DNA from: Pararhodonellum marinum
Lineage (GTDB): Bacteria; Bacteroidota; Bacteroidia; Cytophagales; Cyclobacteriaceae
Length of the DNA stretch: 64,000 nucleotides
NCBI RefSeq assembly: GCF_015354735.1
Contig: NZ_JACEFJ010000003.1
Span: forward strand, 62,001-126,000
Reading direction: 5' to 3'
Shown here: one piece after another, positions 25,951 to 34,303 of the stretch
Numbering within the stretch: the stretch's first letter is position 1
Layout: each line of letters starts with the position of its first letter
Notes under the pieces: generated by a model
What the model was told of the DNA's origin: nothing
Databases searched by the model: none
What the model saw: only the letters and a program-made list of their open reading frames with translations
Made by a program: the position numbers and the translations under genes

Positions 25951-25958
25951 CAAAGATA
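25951..25958 (-). promoter_or_regulatory. Candidate -7 promoter box for tyrS
   Basis: On the minus strand this reads TATCTTTG, an exact TAnnTTTG match, 29 nt upstream of the tyrS ATG. I could not find a convincing TTG -33 element at normal spacing, so it is only a candidate. Confidence 0.4.
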
Positions 25959-26020
25959 AGGGAAAATTTTAAAGGCTAATCTTTGAAATCAGTCTTGGTC
26001 AGGGGATTTTCAGTATCCGT

Positions 26021-26923
26021 TCACTCTTTCTTTTCCATAACCAGAACGAGTCTTTTTTTCTTGGGACTCAGCGTCATCCGGCTGATTTTTCCATACCCGG
26101 GCACATTGAAATTGGCGATTTTTTGCCAGGTTTGACTTTTATTTATATTTCTGATAAACAATTCATTATCCCTTGCCATCAAAAGTTCATTTTTATTCAG
26201 CCAAATAAAATCCTCAGCATCACCCAATCCCAATCCCAAAGACTCCGAGATTCTTTTTTTCAGGTCAAAACCCTTTAATCCGTAGGCAATTTTCCCATCC
26301 ACTACAATATTTCCTTTGGTACTGAAATAAGTGATTTGGTCTGTTTTTGGTCTTCTCTGAATGCTTCTTCCTATCTCTTCATCTATGGTAAGGATATCAT
26401 CTCTGCTGAAGGGAAATATTAATTTATGGGGCTCATCAAGGACAAACATGGCGGCCTTGTTGTCATACCAATCGTAATAGCCCACCGGTGCAATGTCATC
26501 ATAGAGCAATTCCGGCTCTCCCATATTCAATGGATAAAGCCAAAGCCGCTGAGTGCTATCTTCCTCTACAGTAACTGCACCTACATATTGCTTGCAATCG
26601 GTTAGCTTCGGAGAAAATTCACTTCGGTTTTCAGTTCTTGTAATGTTGGTAAATTTACCTGTTTCAAAATTGTACATGATCAGATCATGGGTACCGTCAA
26701 TAGGCGCTGAGGAAAATACCAGCCTTTCCTCACTGATAAAAGCAGGCTGATTGTCATAGCCGGGATTATCTGTGAGGACCCTTACGGTTTCCGGAACGAT
26801 GGAAAATCCCCCGAAGCCGGATTTAGTTTCCACCATGACCAAATCAGAATTGACCTGAGCGGAGACACAAAATCCATAAAGGCATAGCATAAGCCACAAA
26901 AAGTAATTTTTATTGAAATTCAT
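26021..26923 (-). CDS. Exported TolB/PD40-type beta-propeller protein
   Basis: 300 aa with a signal peptide (MNFNKNYFLWLMLCLYGFCVSA). The mature part shows PD40/TolB-like propeller blades: PAFISEERLVFSSAPIDG, HDLIMYNFETGKFTNITRTE, SEFSPKLTDCKQYVGAV and RLWLYPLN. The length suits a five- to six-bladed propeller. It is probably periplasmic, with a binding role. The next gene is divergent (67-nt gap), so no operon partner exists on this side. The specific function is not recognised. Confidence 0.75.
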   Translation of the reverse strand: MNFNKNYFLWLMLCLYGFCVSAQVNSDLVMVETKSGFGGFSIVPETVRVLTDNPGYDNQPAFISEERLVFSSAPIDGTHDLIMYNFETGKFTNITRTENRSEFSPKLTDCKQYVGAVTVEEDSTQRLWLYPLNMGEPELLYDDIAPVGYYDWYDNKAAMFVLDEPHKLIFPFSRDDILTIDEEIGRSIQRRPKTDQITYFSTKGNIVVDGKIAYGLKGFDLKKRISESLGLGLGDAEDFIWLNKNELLMARDNELFIRNINKSQTWQKIANFNVPGYGKISRMTLSPKKKRLVLVMEKKE

Positions 26924-26990
26924 CGGTTATAATGTTGACTGGTCTGCGGTTGAAAAAACTAAATTACAAAATGGAGGTTAAATCCCTAAG

Positions 26991-28067
26991 ATGAAGATGG
27001 AATTATACACCGATGGTAATTTGGATGGGCTCAGACAGCAGACGGATCAGCTAGCAGATGAAGCAGTAAGAATTCTGATGAGTAACACGGAGCTTATCGA
27101 CATGATCAATGCTTGGGAAAAAATTCCCGATCTCTTACCTGAAAACTTTCCAAAAGTGCTTCACAAATTGATTTCGATCTACAGGGAGATTCCACCAATG
27201 GTAAATCCCGGAAAAGTCAAGTTGGCCCAGGATTTCTTCGAAAAAAACGGCAGCTTGTATTTGGCCCTTTTGGGTTTTTATAGCCTACCGATTTGTTATG
27301 CCTATGAAGACGGTGCAAGGGTTTTGATCAAATCCAAAAGAATCATGGAGGAACCCGGAATCCGATTGGCTGAGACAGCACTTTTTGTTTTGGATGCCTT
27401 TAGACCGGGTAATTTTCTTCAGGAATCAAATTTGTTGAGCTTACTGAAGGTAAGGTTGATCCATGCCTTTTCTAGGTATTTTATCCAAAAGTACGTCAGA
27501 GATTGGGTTCCTGGTTGGGGGCAACCTATCAATCAGGAGGATTTGCTGGGCACCAACTTGGCTTTTAGTCTGATTATCACCCGTGGATTCAGAAAATTGA
27601 ACAAAACGGTTACCTTGGATCAGGCTGATGCGGTCTTGCATTATTGGAAAATTATCGGTCACTATTTAGGGTTGAATGTGGATTTCTGGCCTGAGAATCC
27701 TAAAGAGGCTTTTGCTTTGGAGAAAATGATTCGTAAAAGACACCTGCGTCCCTCCGCTCACGGAAAAGTTTTGATGGCATCTTTATTGAATTATTACAGG
27801 GCATCTGTAGTCAATCCTGCCTTGGCAGGCATTGCCGAAGATTTGGTCTGTTATTTTGTAGGAATGGAGGGTTCAAAGGCTTTGGGTATCCATAAAAACA
27901 TCAGCTTGCCTACGGGTCTTTATGGTTTGATGTTGCAGTTTGGACTCTTCAATCAGCAGGGGAAAATGAGCACTTACTCCGCGCTGCGACGGCAGTTTAC
28001 CATCAATGCCGAAAATCAGTTTGGACAGGTCGTTTCTCTAAACCTCCCCATCCAAAAGCGTTCATAA
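26991..28067 (+). CDS. MpaB/DUF2236-type oxygenase-like protein
   Basis: 358 aa. It resembles the DUF2236 / oxygenase MpaB family, relatives of the b-type-haem latex-clearing protein: RVLIKSKRIMEEPGIRLAET, LKVRLIHAFSRYF, INQEDLLGTNLAFSLII and HYWKIIGHYLGL fit the helical haem pocket. The His in RLIHAF is a candidate haem ligand by family comparison. No signal peptide is seen, so it is probably cytosolic. A second ATG 6 nt downstream could be the real start. The gene is alone in its direction until DUF2752, 110 nt later. Its substrate is unknown. Confidence 0.7.
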   Translation: MKMELYTDGNLDGLRQQTDQLADEAVRILMSNTELIDMINAWEKIPDLLPENFPKVLHKLISIYREIPPMVNPGKVKLAQDFFEKNGSLYLALLGFYSLPICYAYEDGARVLIKSKRIMEEPGIRLAETALFVLDAFRPGNFLQESNLLSLLKVRLIHAFSRYFIQKYVRDWVPGWGQPINQEDLLGTNLAFSLIITRGFRKLNKTVTLDQADAVLHYWKIIGHYLGLNVDFWPENPKEAFALEKMIRKRHLRPSAHGKVLMASLLNYYRASVVNPALAGIAEDLVCYFVGMEGSKALGIHKNISLPTGLYGLMLQFGLFNQQGKMSTYSALRRQFTINAENQFGQVVSLNLPIQKRS

Positions 28068-28177
28068 CCGTACATTTTTTGTATTGATTTCGGTCACTTT
28101 GCGAAAAGAAACCTGTCTTGAACGGTCCACAGAGGCCATTTTTCATACTGGCATCCTTTTCGTACTTTTTGTCACAG

Positions 28178-28483
28178 ATGAAAAATCTGAAAACTACATT
28201 TCAGCGATTCCCATTGGAACTGATCTTCTGGATCAGTGCCTTGATCAGCATCTCTCTGATTGACCCTTATCAGTCCGACCATTTCACCTTGTGTCCTTTG
28301 GATCAACTTGGTTTTCATTGGTGCCCGGGTTGTGGTTTGGGAAGGGCAATGAGCTTGATGCTTAAAGGGGATTTTGCGGCCTCATGGTCGCTGCATCCAC
28401 TGGCAGGCTTTGCCTTTGTAGTGATCACATTTAGAATCATAGAATTAATCAAGCACCTTAAAACTATAAAATATCATGGCTAA
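28178..28483 (+). CDS. DUF2752 small membrane protein
   Basis: 101 aa from the ATG at 28178. A longer in-frame start at 28118 adds a 20-residue hydrophobic lead unlike the family. The DUF2752 signature is present: CPLDQLGFHWCPGCGLGRAM, in which paired Cys-Pro motifs lie between two membrane spans (about 13-30 and 72-88). The cysteines suggest a metal or redox site, but the family has no proven function. It overlaps the TM2 gene by 8 nt, so translation is coupled. Confidence 0.85.
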   Translation: MKNLKTTFQRFPLELIFWISALISISLIDPYQSDHFTLCPLDQLGFHWCPGCGLGRAMSLMLKGDFAASWSLHPLAGFAFVVITFRIIELIKHLKTIKYHG

Positions 28484-28874
28484 CGTATTGAAACACTTAC
28501 CCGAATTGGAAGGAATGGAACTGGGATACATCCAAGGAATCCTCAAAAACATGGACGATGAGCAAGCAAGTCTCTTTGCACAGGTTTACAGAGCCCGCAG
28601 GAAAGACGCCCAAATGATTTTGATCCTTACTTTAATTGGGTTTTTTGGATTCGCCGGTCTGCACAGATTTATCATCGGTCAGATTGGTTTGGGGATCCTA
28701 TATTTACTGACAGCAGGACTTTGTTTTATCGGTACCATTGTCGATCTGGTCAACTATAAAAGCATCACTTATGAGTTTAACATCAAAATGGCTCATGAAA
28801 CCTTGTCTATGATGGCCAACAATGGGTCAGGCTACCAAGCTCCGCAAATTCCCCCTATTAATCCACAGGCATAA
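28476..28874 (+). CDS. TM2-domain membrane protein
   Basis: 132 aa. A soluble N-terminal helical segment (about 1-45) is followed by the TM2 domain: a basic RRKDAQMILILTLIGFFG, the conserved GLHRFIIGQIGLGILYLLT, then a second span ending in DLVNYKS. This is typical of bacterial TM2 proteins, often fused to or encoded beside envelope proteins. It overlaps DUF2752 by 8 nt and precedes the DUF4097 lipoprotein by 43 nt. The three genes look like one transcript. The molecular role is unknown. Confidence 0.85.
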   Translation: MANVLKHLPELEGMELGYIQGILKNMDDEQASLFAQVYRARRKDAQMILILTLIGFFGFAGLHRFIIGQIGLGILYLLTAGLCFIGTIVDLVNYKSITYEFNIKMAHETLSMMANNGSGYQAPQIPPINPQA

Positions 28875-28917
28875 TTTGAAAATGCCTCATTTTAAACCAT
28901 AAAAAACTTTTAAAACC

Positions 28918-29856
28918 ATGTCAAAAAAAATCAACGCGATAATTCTGACCATGATGGCAGTTTTGATCCTGCCAGCCTGCAGCTATTCTCAGATGAATGT
29001 CGTATCAGACATAGAAGAGTCCTTTGATGGGGTAGAAGCCATTGTGGTCAATGGACGCTTTCTTGAAGTTTCTTACGAAGGCAGTCCGAGGGCCACAGAG
29101 GTATTTCTGAGCGCCTATCTGGAATCCAATGGTGAGGGTGGGCCAGAAATCATTTATAAAAGAGATGGCAATCTGCTTAAAGTCGAAGTGACACCCTCTA
29201 ACGGAGGATGGGGAAACTATAGAAACTCTGGTTACATTTCCCTTGTGGGTCCTGAAACGGTCAGACTGGACTTGAATACAAGTTCGGGTAGAGTGGAGGT
29301 TTCCAACGTACTCCATGATGAAATCAAACTCAAAGCAAGTTCAGGAAAAATCAATCTTAACAACATTCAGGCGAACGAGATCCAATTCAGTGCCTCCTCT
29401 GGATCCATTTCCGGATCGAATCTGATCGGACAGGTAAAGGGAAAAGTCTCATCAGGAAAAATCAGTCTGAACGGTGTGGAAGGCAGTGTGGATGTGACTT
29501 CGTCTAGCGGACGTATTGAACTCAACCAAATAGAAGGTGTGGCTCATTGCAATGCAAGTTCAGGAAGCATCTCCTTGGAACAAGTAGAGGAGTTGGGTAA
29601 AATCAAGGTGTCTTCCGGAAGTGTGAAGGCCATCAACTCGGGGCTAGGAGCAAACACAGATTTACACGGATCTTCGGGTTCTTTCAGGATCAATACTTTC
29701 AGCAACCTTTCAGACTTGAATTTTAGATTGAATGCCTCAAGCGGAGGATTGACAGTAGGTCAAAGCAAAGGCAGAAAATCTCTGGTCATCAACAATGGTT
29801 CAGACATTACCGTAAGAGGAAACACCTCTTCAGGAAGCATCCGGATTGAGAATTAA
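28918..29856 (+). CDS. DUF4097-type beta-helix lipoprotein
   Basis: 312 aa. The signal peptide ends in a lipobox (LPAC, Cys21), so it is probably a lipoprotein. The body is a run of about ten short strand repeats, each turning at an SSG: TSSGRVEVS, KASSGKINL, SASSGSISG, KVSSGKISL, TSSSGRIEL, NASSGSISL, KVSSGSVKA, GSSGSFRI, NASSGGLTV and TSSGSIRI. This is the DUF4097 (putative adhesin/auto-transporter head) pattern, forming a right-handed beta-helix. In Bacteroidota such genes often accompany envelope-stress regulators, but none is adjacent here. A strong terminator follows. Confidence 0.85.
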   Translation: MSKKINAIILTMMAVLILPACSYSQMNVVSDIEESFDGVEAIVVNGRFLEVSYEGSPRATEVFLSAYLESNGEGGPEIIYKRDGNLLKVEVTPSNGGWGNYRNSGYISLVGPETVRLDLNTSSGRVEVSNVLHDEIKLKASSGKINLNNIQANEIQFSASSGSISGSNLIGQVKGKVSSGKISLNGVEGSVDVTSSSGRIELNQIEGVAHCNASSGSISLEQVEELGKIKVSSGSVKAINSGLGANTDLHGSSGSFRINTFSNLSDLNFRLNASSGGLTVGQSKGRKSLVINNGSDITVRGNTSSGSIRIEN

Positions 29857-29893
29857 GTTCTTCTTGAATTTCATGGTTATCTAGATGAAAATG

Positions 29894-29925
29894 AAATGGG
29901 GAAAGCTTTTTGGCTTTCCCCATTT
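29894..29925 (+). terminator. Intrinsic terminator after the DUF4097 gene
   Basis: A 13-bp perfect stem (29894-29906 with 29913-29925, core GGGGAAAGC / GCTTTCCCC) with a 6-nt loop. The right arm runs directly into a T-tract (ATTTTTT). Confidence 0.85.
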
Positions 29926-30040
29926 TTTCAAGTTGTGGCAATTGTAACTGCTATCAAGCCTTCCTGCCTTAGGCAGGTATTTTCATTGAATTTACTACAT
30001 GAAACTACCTTTCCGTCTGAGTTATACGGTAAGATTTTTT

Positions 30041-30754
30041 TTATCTGTTGAAGGCTTGAATGATATTTTTAAAAGCACCGGAAAACTTAGCCGAAGCATC
30101 GGGCAAGGTCCTCTCATTGGGGCCTAAAAATTCCTCAAGTTCAATGAAGGTAGCTGCACCTTGGAAATCATATTTGATTTCCAAACCCTGGCTGGTGATC
30201 AAATCATTTTTTATCGTAAGTACATTGTTATTGAAATTTACGTCCACGGTTCCTTCAACCACCGAATAGATCGTATCAAAATCCTCATCGGCGTAATCAA
30301 ATCCAAATTCAACGTCTGGGGCAATCTTCTGTCCAAGAAATTGTCCAGCCTGCTGAATGTCAATGTTTTCAATATCCACGTCCACCACTTGGTAAACACC
30401 GTTGACATTGCTGTTCAAAGGGCCGACAATCTGAGCATAGTATCCGGAAAAGTCATCTCCCGGATCTGTAAAGTTGAATTCCTCGTCCACCAATTCTTCA
30501 AGGTCATAATTGGATAAAAGAAGAATCCATGAACTAAACCCAAGGGATAACTGCTCCACCAATATCACATCCCCAACAAAAACCACATAGGCAAAAGTAT
30601 AAGTGACTTGTTTGTCTTCAATGGTAACCGTATTTGGGGGAAGCTGTTCTTCCACCGGGGGTTCAGGTCCGTCATCATCGGATCCACATGAAAACAACAG
30701 GGGGGACAACAACAGAATAAGTGCTAAAAAAGCCTTGAAATTTCTCATTTTCAT
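30041..30754 (-). CDS. Hypothetical lipoprotein
   Basis: 237 aa, or 235 from the second Met. The signal peptide ends in a lipobox, LLFSC, followed by GSDDDGPEPP, an acidic linker usual in Bacteroidota lipoproteins sent to the surface. The mature domain is beta-rich with many aromatic/acidic alternations (YVVFVGDVILVEQLSLGFSS, SGYYAQIVGPLNSNVNGVYQ, VDVNFNNNVLTIKNDL). I do not recognise the family. The gene stands alone, convergent with the DUF4097 gene and divergent from DUF1080. Confidence 0.7.
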   Translation of the reverse strand: MKMRNFKAFLALILLLSPLLFSCGSDDDGPEPPVEEQLPPNTVTIEDKQVTYTFAYVVFVGDVILVEQLSLGFSSWILLLSNYDLEELVDEEFNFTDPGDDFSGYYAQIVGPLNSNVNGVYQVVDVDIENIDIQQAGQFLGQKIAPDVEFGFDYADEDFDTIYSVVEGTVDVNFNNNVLTIKNDLITSQGLEIKYDFQGAATFIELEEFLGPNERTLPDASAKFSGAFKNIIQAFNR

Positions 30755-31069
30755 GGTTTATACATATTTGATTTTGTCACAATTAACGAAAAAAATCAAT
30801 AACTTTTCAAAAAAAAATTCTACTTACAGGAATCTGTTTTACATGGGAATTTTAATGTTTTTTGTCCCTCTCTTCAAATTTGCTTTTCGGAAATGACGGG
30901 AAAATATTGTAAGGAAAAACAGTCAATTATCCGCTTATTCTAGGGGGTGTATATTTGTTTTCTTGGCATTGCATTTGATAAATTGGATATCTATGAATTC
31001 CATTGATGATTTTTTATTTTATAACCAAAAGACTTATCTTTCCCTTCAAACCAATAAATAACCTATTTT
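30755..31069. other. Intergenic region between divergent genes
   Basis: 315 bp, AT-rich, between the leftward lipoprotein gene and the rightward DUF1080 gene. It should hold both promoters. A TATCTTTC (one mismatch to TAnnTTTG) lies near 31036, before the DUF1080 gene. I see no gene or repeat. Confidence 0.5.
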
Positions 31070-31828
31070 ATGAAATCAAAATCATTTTCCTTGGCCATGG
31101 TCTTTGCCATTGGATTTATGGCCTTTGCTCAGGCCCAACAAAAAGAAATCAAACTACCCCCGGAAGCGACCGAATTTTGGGAACCTGAACCGAGAGTGGT
31201 TACTCCAGGAGCAGAAAATCATTTGCCACCATCTGATGCGATCATAATTTTTGATGGAAAAAACCTGGACAACTTTAAAAGTCTCAAAACAGGTGGGGCT
31301 GCGGAGTGGACAGTGGCTGACGGGATATTGACCGTAAAACCCGGTACCGGAGACATCCTGACCAAAGAAGCCTTTGGGGATGTACAGATCCATCTTGAAT
31401 TTTCAGCACCCACAGAAATAAAAGGCCAAAGCCAAGGCAGAGGCAATAGTGGACTTTTAATCATGGAAAGGTATGAGGTGCAGGTTTTGGATTCTTATGA
31501 AAATAGGACTTATTCAAATGGACAGGCTGCCAGTATCTACAAACAATATCCTCCTTTGGTCAACGCCATGAGAAAACCTGGAGAATGGAACACCTATGAT
31601 GTATTCTTTACTGCTCCCAGGTTCAATGCAGACGGAATGGTAATCAGTCCAGCCAAAGTTACCGTGATCCATAATGGAGTACTGGTACAAAACGCCAGAG
31701 AAATCAAAGGACCGACTGAATATATTGGTATCCCGAATTACAAAGCCCATGACGCAGAACTTCCTTTCAAACTTCAGGACCATGGAGATTTAGTGAAATT
31801 CAGAAACATTTGGGTAAGAAAGCTGTAA
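31070..31828 (+). CDS. Exported DUF1080 (3-keto-disaccharide hydrolase-type) protein
   Basis: 252 aa with a signal peptide (MKSKSFSLAMVFAIGFMAFA, cut near AQAQ). It carries the concanavalin-like DUF1080 fold: IIFDGKNLDNFKSLKTGG, EWTVADGILTVKPGTGDI, GNSGLLIMERYEVQVLDSYE, GEWNTYDVFFTAPRF and FRNIWVRKL, all family landmarks. Characterised DUF1080 proteins hydrolyse 3-keto-glycosides in the periplasm. It is followed after 2 nt by a Tat-exported Gfo/Idh/MocA oxidoreductase that could make the keto-sugar, so the pair forms a plausible oxidise-then-cleave module. Confidence 0.88.
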   Translation: MKSKSFSLAMVFAIGFMAFAQAQQKEIKLPPEATEFWEPEPRVVTPGAENHLPPSDAIIIFDGKNLDNFKSLKTGGAAEWTVADGILTVKPGTGDILTKEAFGDVQIHLEFSAPTEIKGQSQGRGNSGLLIMERYEVQVLDSYENRTYSNGQAASIYKQYPPLVNAMRKPGEWNTYDVFFTAPRFNADGMVISPAKVTVIHNGVLVQNAREIKGPTEYIGIPNYKAHDAELPFKLQDHGDLVKFRNIWVRKL

Positions 31829-31830
31829 TC

Positions 31831-33171
31831 ATGAATTCAAGAAGAAAATTTCTACAAAAATCATTTTTGGCTGGCGCAGGACTTTCTTTGCCTGCCTTCG
31901 TATCCGCAGATCAGCTGGGAGCTTATCTCAAAAAAGTGGCACCCAGTGACCAGATCAATTTTGCCGTGATCGGTTGCAAGGGCATGGGATGGTCCAACAT
32001 CAATGCGCAGCTCAAACAGGAAAGAGTGAATTGCATCGCTTTGGCTGATATTGATCAAAGTGTTTTGGATCAGAGGGCAGCAGATGTTGAAAAACTCAGG
32101 GGGAAAAAACCAAAAGTATATACCGATTACCGGAAAATGTTGGAAAACAAGGACATTGATGCGGTAATCATAGGAACACCCGATCATTGGCATTGCCTTA
32201 ATTTGGTAGACTCCCTTTCAGCTGGCAAGCATGTGTATGTGGAAAAACCCATAGCCAATACCATCGAAGAATGTCGGGTCATGGTGGATGCTACCAAACG
32301 TTACGGAAAAATGGTTCAAGTAGGGCAGTGGCAGAGATCCGGCAGTCAATATGCAGAAGCCATTGATTACGTGAAGTCAGGAAAATTGGGTCAGATCAGG
32401 TTGGTAAAATGCTGGGCTTATCAAGGCTGGATGAAGCCAGTACCCGTTGTTCCTGACGGTCCGGTTCCACAAGGGGTGGATTATGACATGTGGTTGGGTC
32501 CTGCCCCAAAACGCCCTTTCAATGCCAACAGATTTCATTTCAATTTTAGGTGGTTCTGGGATTATGCAGGAGGGTTGATGACGGACTGGGGCGTGCATGA
32601 AATAGACATTGCCCTCTTTGCGATGGGCGTTAGTGCCCCAAAATCCATCATGGCTTCAGGAGGTAAATTTGCTTATCCTGATGATGCCTCAGAAACTCCC
32701 GATACCCTACAGACCGTTTACGAATACGATGGATTCAATATGCTTTGGGAGCATGCCACAGGTATAGATAAGGGCAATTATGATTCCTCAGAAGGCATTG
32801 CCTTTATTGGAAACAACGGTACACTGATGGTCAATAGAGGTGGCTGGAAAGTGATGCCTGAAGGCAGCAACCAAGATGGTAAATGGGTTGAAAAGCTGGA
32901 TAAGGTAGACCATGTGAAGCCTAAATTTAATGCCATGGAACAACATGCCGTCAATTTTGTGGATGCCATTGTTGCCAATGATGCCTCCAAGCTGACCTGT
33001 GGTATAGAGACAGGAAGTGTGGCAGCCATCAATGCTCAGATGGGCAACATTGCCTTTAAAACAGGGGAGAAGCTGTACTGGGACAAAGATAAGGGGTTGT
33101 TTACCAACCCAAAAGCCAATGAACTGGTCAAAGCCAGTTACCACAACGGCTGGAATCTGCCAAAAGTGTAA
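31831..33171 (+). CDS. Gfo/Idh/MocA family oxidoreductase with Tat signal
   Basis: 446 aa from the ATG at 31831, which places a Tat signal at the very N-terminus (SRRKFLQKSFLAGAGLSLPA). A slightly longer in-frame start would bury it. The Rossmann domain has NFAVIGCKGMGWSNI, and the family motif GKHVYVEKPIANTIEE contains the EKP lysine. The C-terminal domain includes GGLMTDWGVHEIDIAL. The family oxidises or epimerises sugars with tightly bound NAD(P). It starts 2 nt after the DUF1080 gene, so the two are co-transcribed. The substrate is not known. Confidence 0.9.
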   Translation: MNSRRKFLQKSFLAGAGLSLPAFVSADQLGAYLKKVAPSDQINFAVIGCKGMGWSNINAQLKQERVNCIALADIDQSVLDQRAADVEKLRGKKPKVYTDYRKMLENKDIDAVIIGTPDHWHCLNLVDSLSAGKHVYVEKPIANTIEECRVMVDATKRYGKMVQVGQWQRSGSQYAEAIDYVKSGKLGQIRLVKCWAYQGWMKPVPVVPDGPVPQGVDYDMWLGPAPKRPFNANRFHFNFRWFWDYAGGLMTDWGVHEIDIALFAMGVSAPKSIMASGGKFAYPDDASETPDTLQTVYEYDGFNMLWEHATGIDKGNYDSSEGIAFIGNNGTLMVNRGGWKVMPEGSNQDGKWVEKLDKVDHVKPKFNAMEQHAVNFVDAIVANDASKLTCGIETGSVAAINAQMGNIAFKTGEKLYWDKDKGLFTNPKANELVKASYHNGWNLPKV

Positions 33172-33182
33172 TCAACCATCAA

Positions 33183-33233
33183 GGAAGTCAGTGAGTTCAG
33201 CGGTATTGTTCGACCAAGGCCTCACTGACTTCC
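33183..33233. terminator. Long-loop hairpin between convergent genes (possible bidirectional terminator)
   Basis: A 13-bp perfect inverted repeat, GGAAGTCAGTGAG at 33183-33195 and CTCACTGACTTCC at 33221-33233, separated by 25 nt. The right arm lies within the last codons of the leftward SDR gene and the left arm just after its stop. No good T-tract follows, so termination is uncertain. Confidence 0.4.
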
Positions 33234-34030
33234 CATAATTTATCTCTGTATTTTTTTGATTTCGCCGCACTGCTCACAGAGCACTTTTTGGATTTTTTGA
33301 AATAATTCCCACTAAGTTGTTGAATGGATGGGGATTTGGCTAAAAATATGCTTGTTTCGGCACCTTTTTCAGCACTGATCATAAACGGTCTGACCAAGAA
33401 CCAAGCCCAACGGAAAATGCCAGTTGCGTCTCCACCAAAATTGGATTTGACCACTCCAGGATGTAAAGCGTAGGATTTTATGCCTCTTTCATGGTACCTA
33501 TCCTGAAGACTTTTGGTAAACCAAATGTTATACAATTTGGCGTTCGCATAGGCTATGAAACCATTGATATCCTGTTCCATCTGTAAATCATTTAATTTGG
33601 GCTTTGCTGCTTTATGCGCTTCCGAACTGACATTGATGATTCTGGCATCCACACTTTTTTCAAGAAGAGGCAATAATTTGGTGGTCAGCAAAAAATGTCC
33701 CAAATGATTGATCGAAAAAGTGAGATCTAATTTGTCTTTGGAGAGTTGTTTCTCTGTAAAAATCCCTCCGGCATTGTTGATGAGCACATCGATTTTATCT
33801 GTCTGTTTCAAAATATTTTCAGCAGCTGCCCTAACTGAACTAAGGTCTGCCAGATCACAATATACGATCTTGAATTTATCATTTTTATCCAAACTGCTGA
33901 TGCTTTGCACCAATGCTGCACCCTTTTTTTCGTTTCTGACCAGCAAGAATATTTTATCAAATTTAGCAGAAAGGCCTTTGACTGTTTCTTTTCCAATACC
34001 CGATGTCGGGCCAGTGATTGCTAATACCAT
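33197..34030 (-). CDS. SDR family oxidoreductase (retinol-dehydrogenase-like)
   Basis: 277 aa. The cofactor loop ITGPTSGIGKET is at residues 5-16, then VLINNAGGIFTEK, the catalytic Ser region IINVSSEAH, YANAKLYNIWF (YxxxK) and a C-terminal ALHPGVVKSNFGGDA. This branch resembles retinol dehydrogenase/WW-domain-oxidoreductase-like SDRs. It is NAD(P)H-dependent and cytosolic. The substrate is unknown. The gene is alone; its 3' end forms part of a hairpin with the intergenic sequence. Confidence 0.87.
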   Translation of the reverse strand: MVLAITGPTSGIGKETVKGLSAKFDKIFLLVRNEKKGAALVQSISSLDKNDKFKIVYCDLADLSSVRAAAENILKQTDKIDVLINNAGGIFTEKQLSKDKLDLTFSINHLGHFLLTTKLLPLLEKSVDARIINVSSEAHKAAKPKLNDLQMEQDINGFIAYANAKLYNIWFTKSLQDRYHERGIKSYALHPGVVKSNFGGDATGIFRWAWFLVRPFMISAEKGAETSIFLAKSPSIQQLSGNYFKKSKKCSVSSAAKSKKYRDKLWEVSEALVEQYR

Positions 34031-34303
34031 GTTGTCTGTTGTCTTAATTCTAGCATTTCAACACTTACATTCCCTTCATTGTTCGAGCTTTAGCGAATAA
34101 CCCATTTAAAATAATATTTGCCATTCCAAAAATTAAGTGAGATAAAATTTATTTTTCGTATTTTTAAAGATCAAATATTTCAATTTTATACAAAAAATAG
34201 CATCTTAGTATTATTTTAAAAACATTCTTTTTACTGAAAATCAAAGTGTTATAGTACACCAAGTAAACCGATTGAAAGTAATCAGAAAGCTTATCTGCAA
34301 AGC

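Noticed and set aside
29963-29977. Short palindrome CCTGCCTTAGGCAGG
   Set aside because: Only 6-bp arms with no T-tract; a common chance or dispersed repeat type in this phylum.
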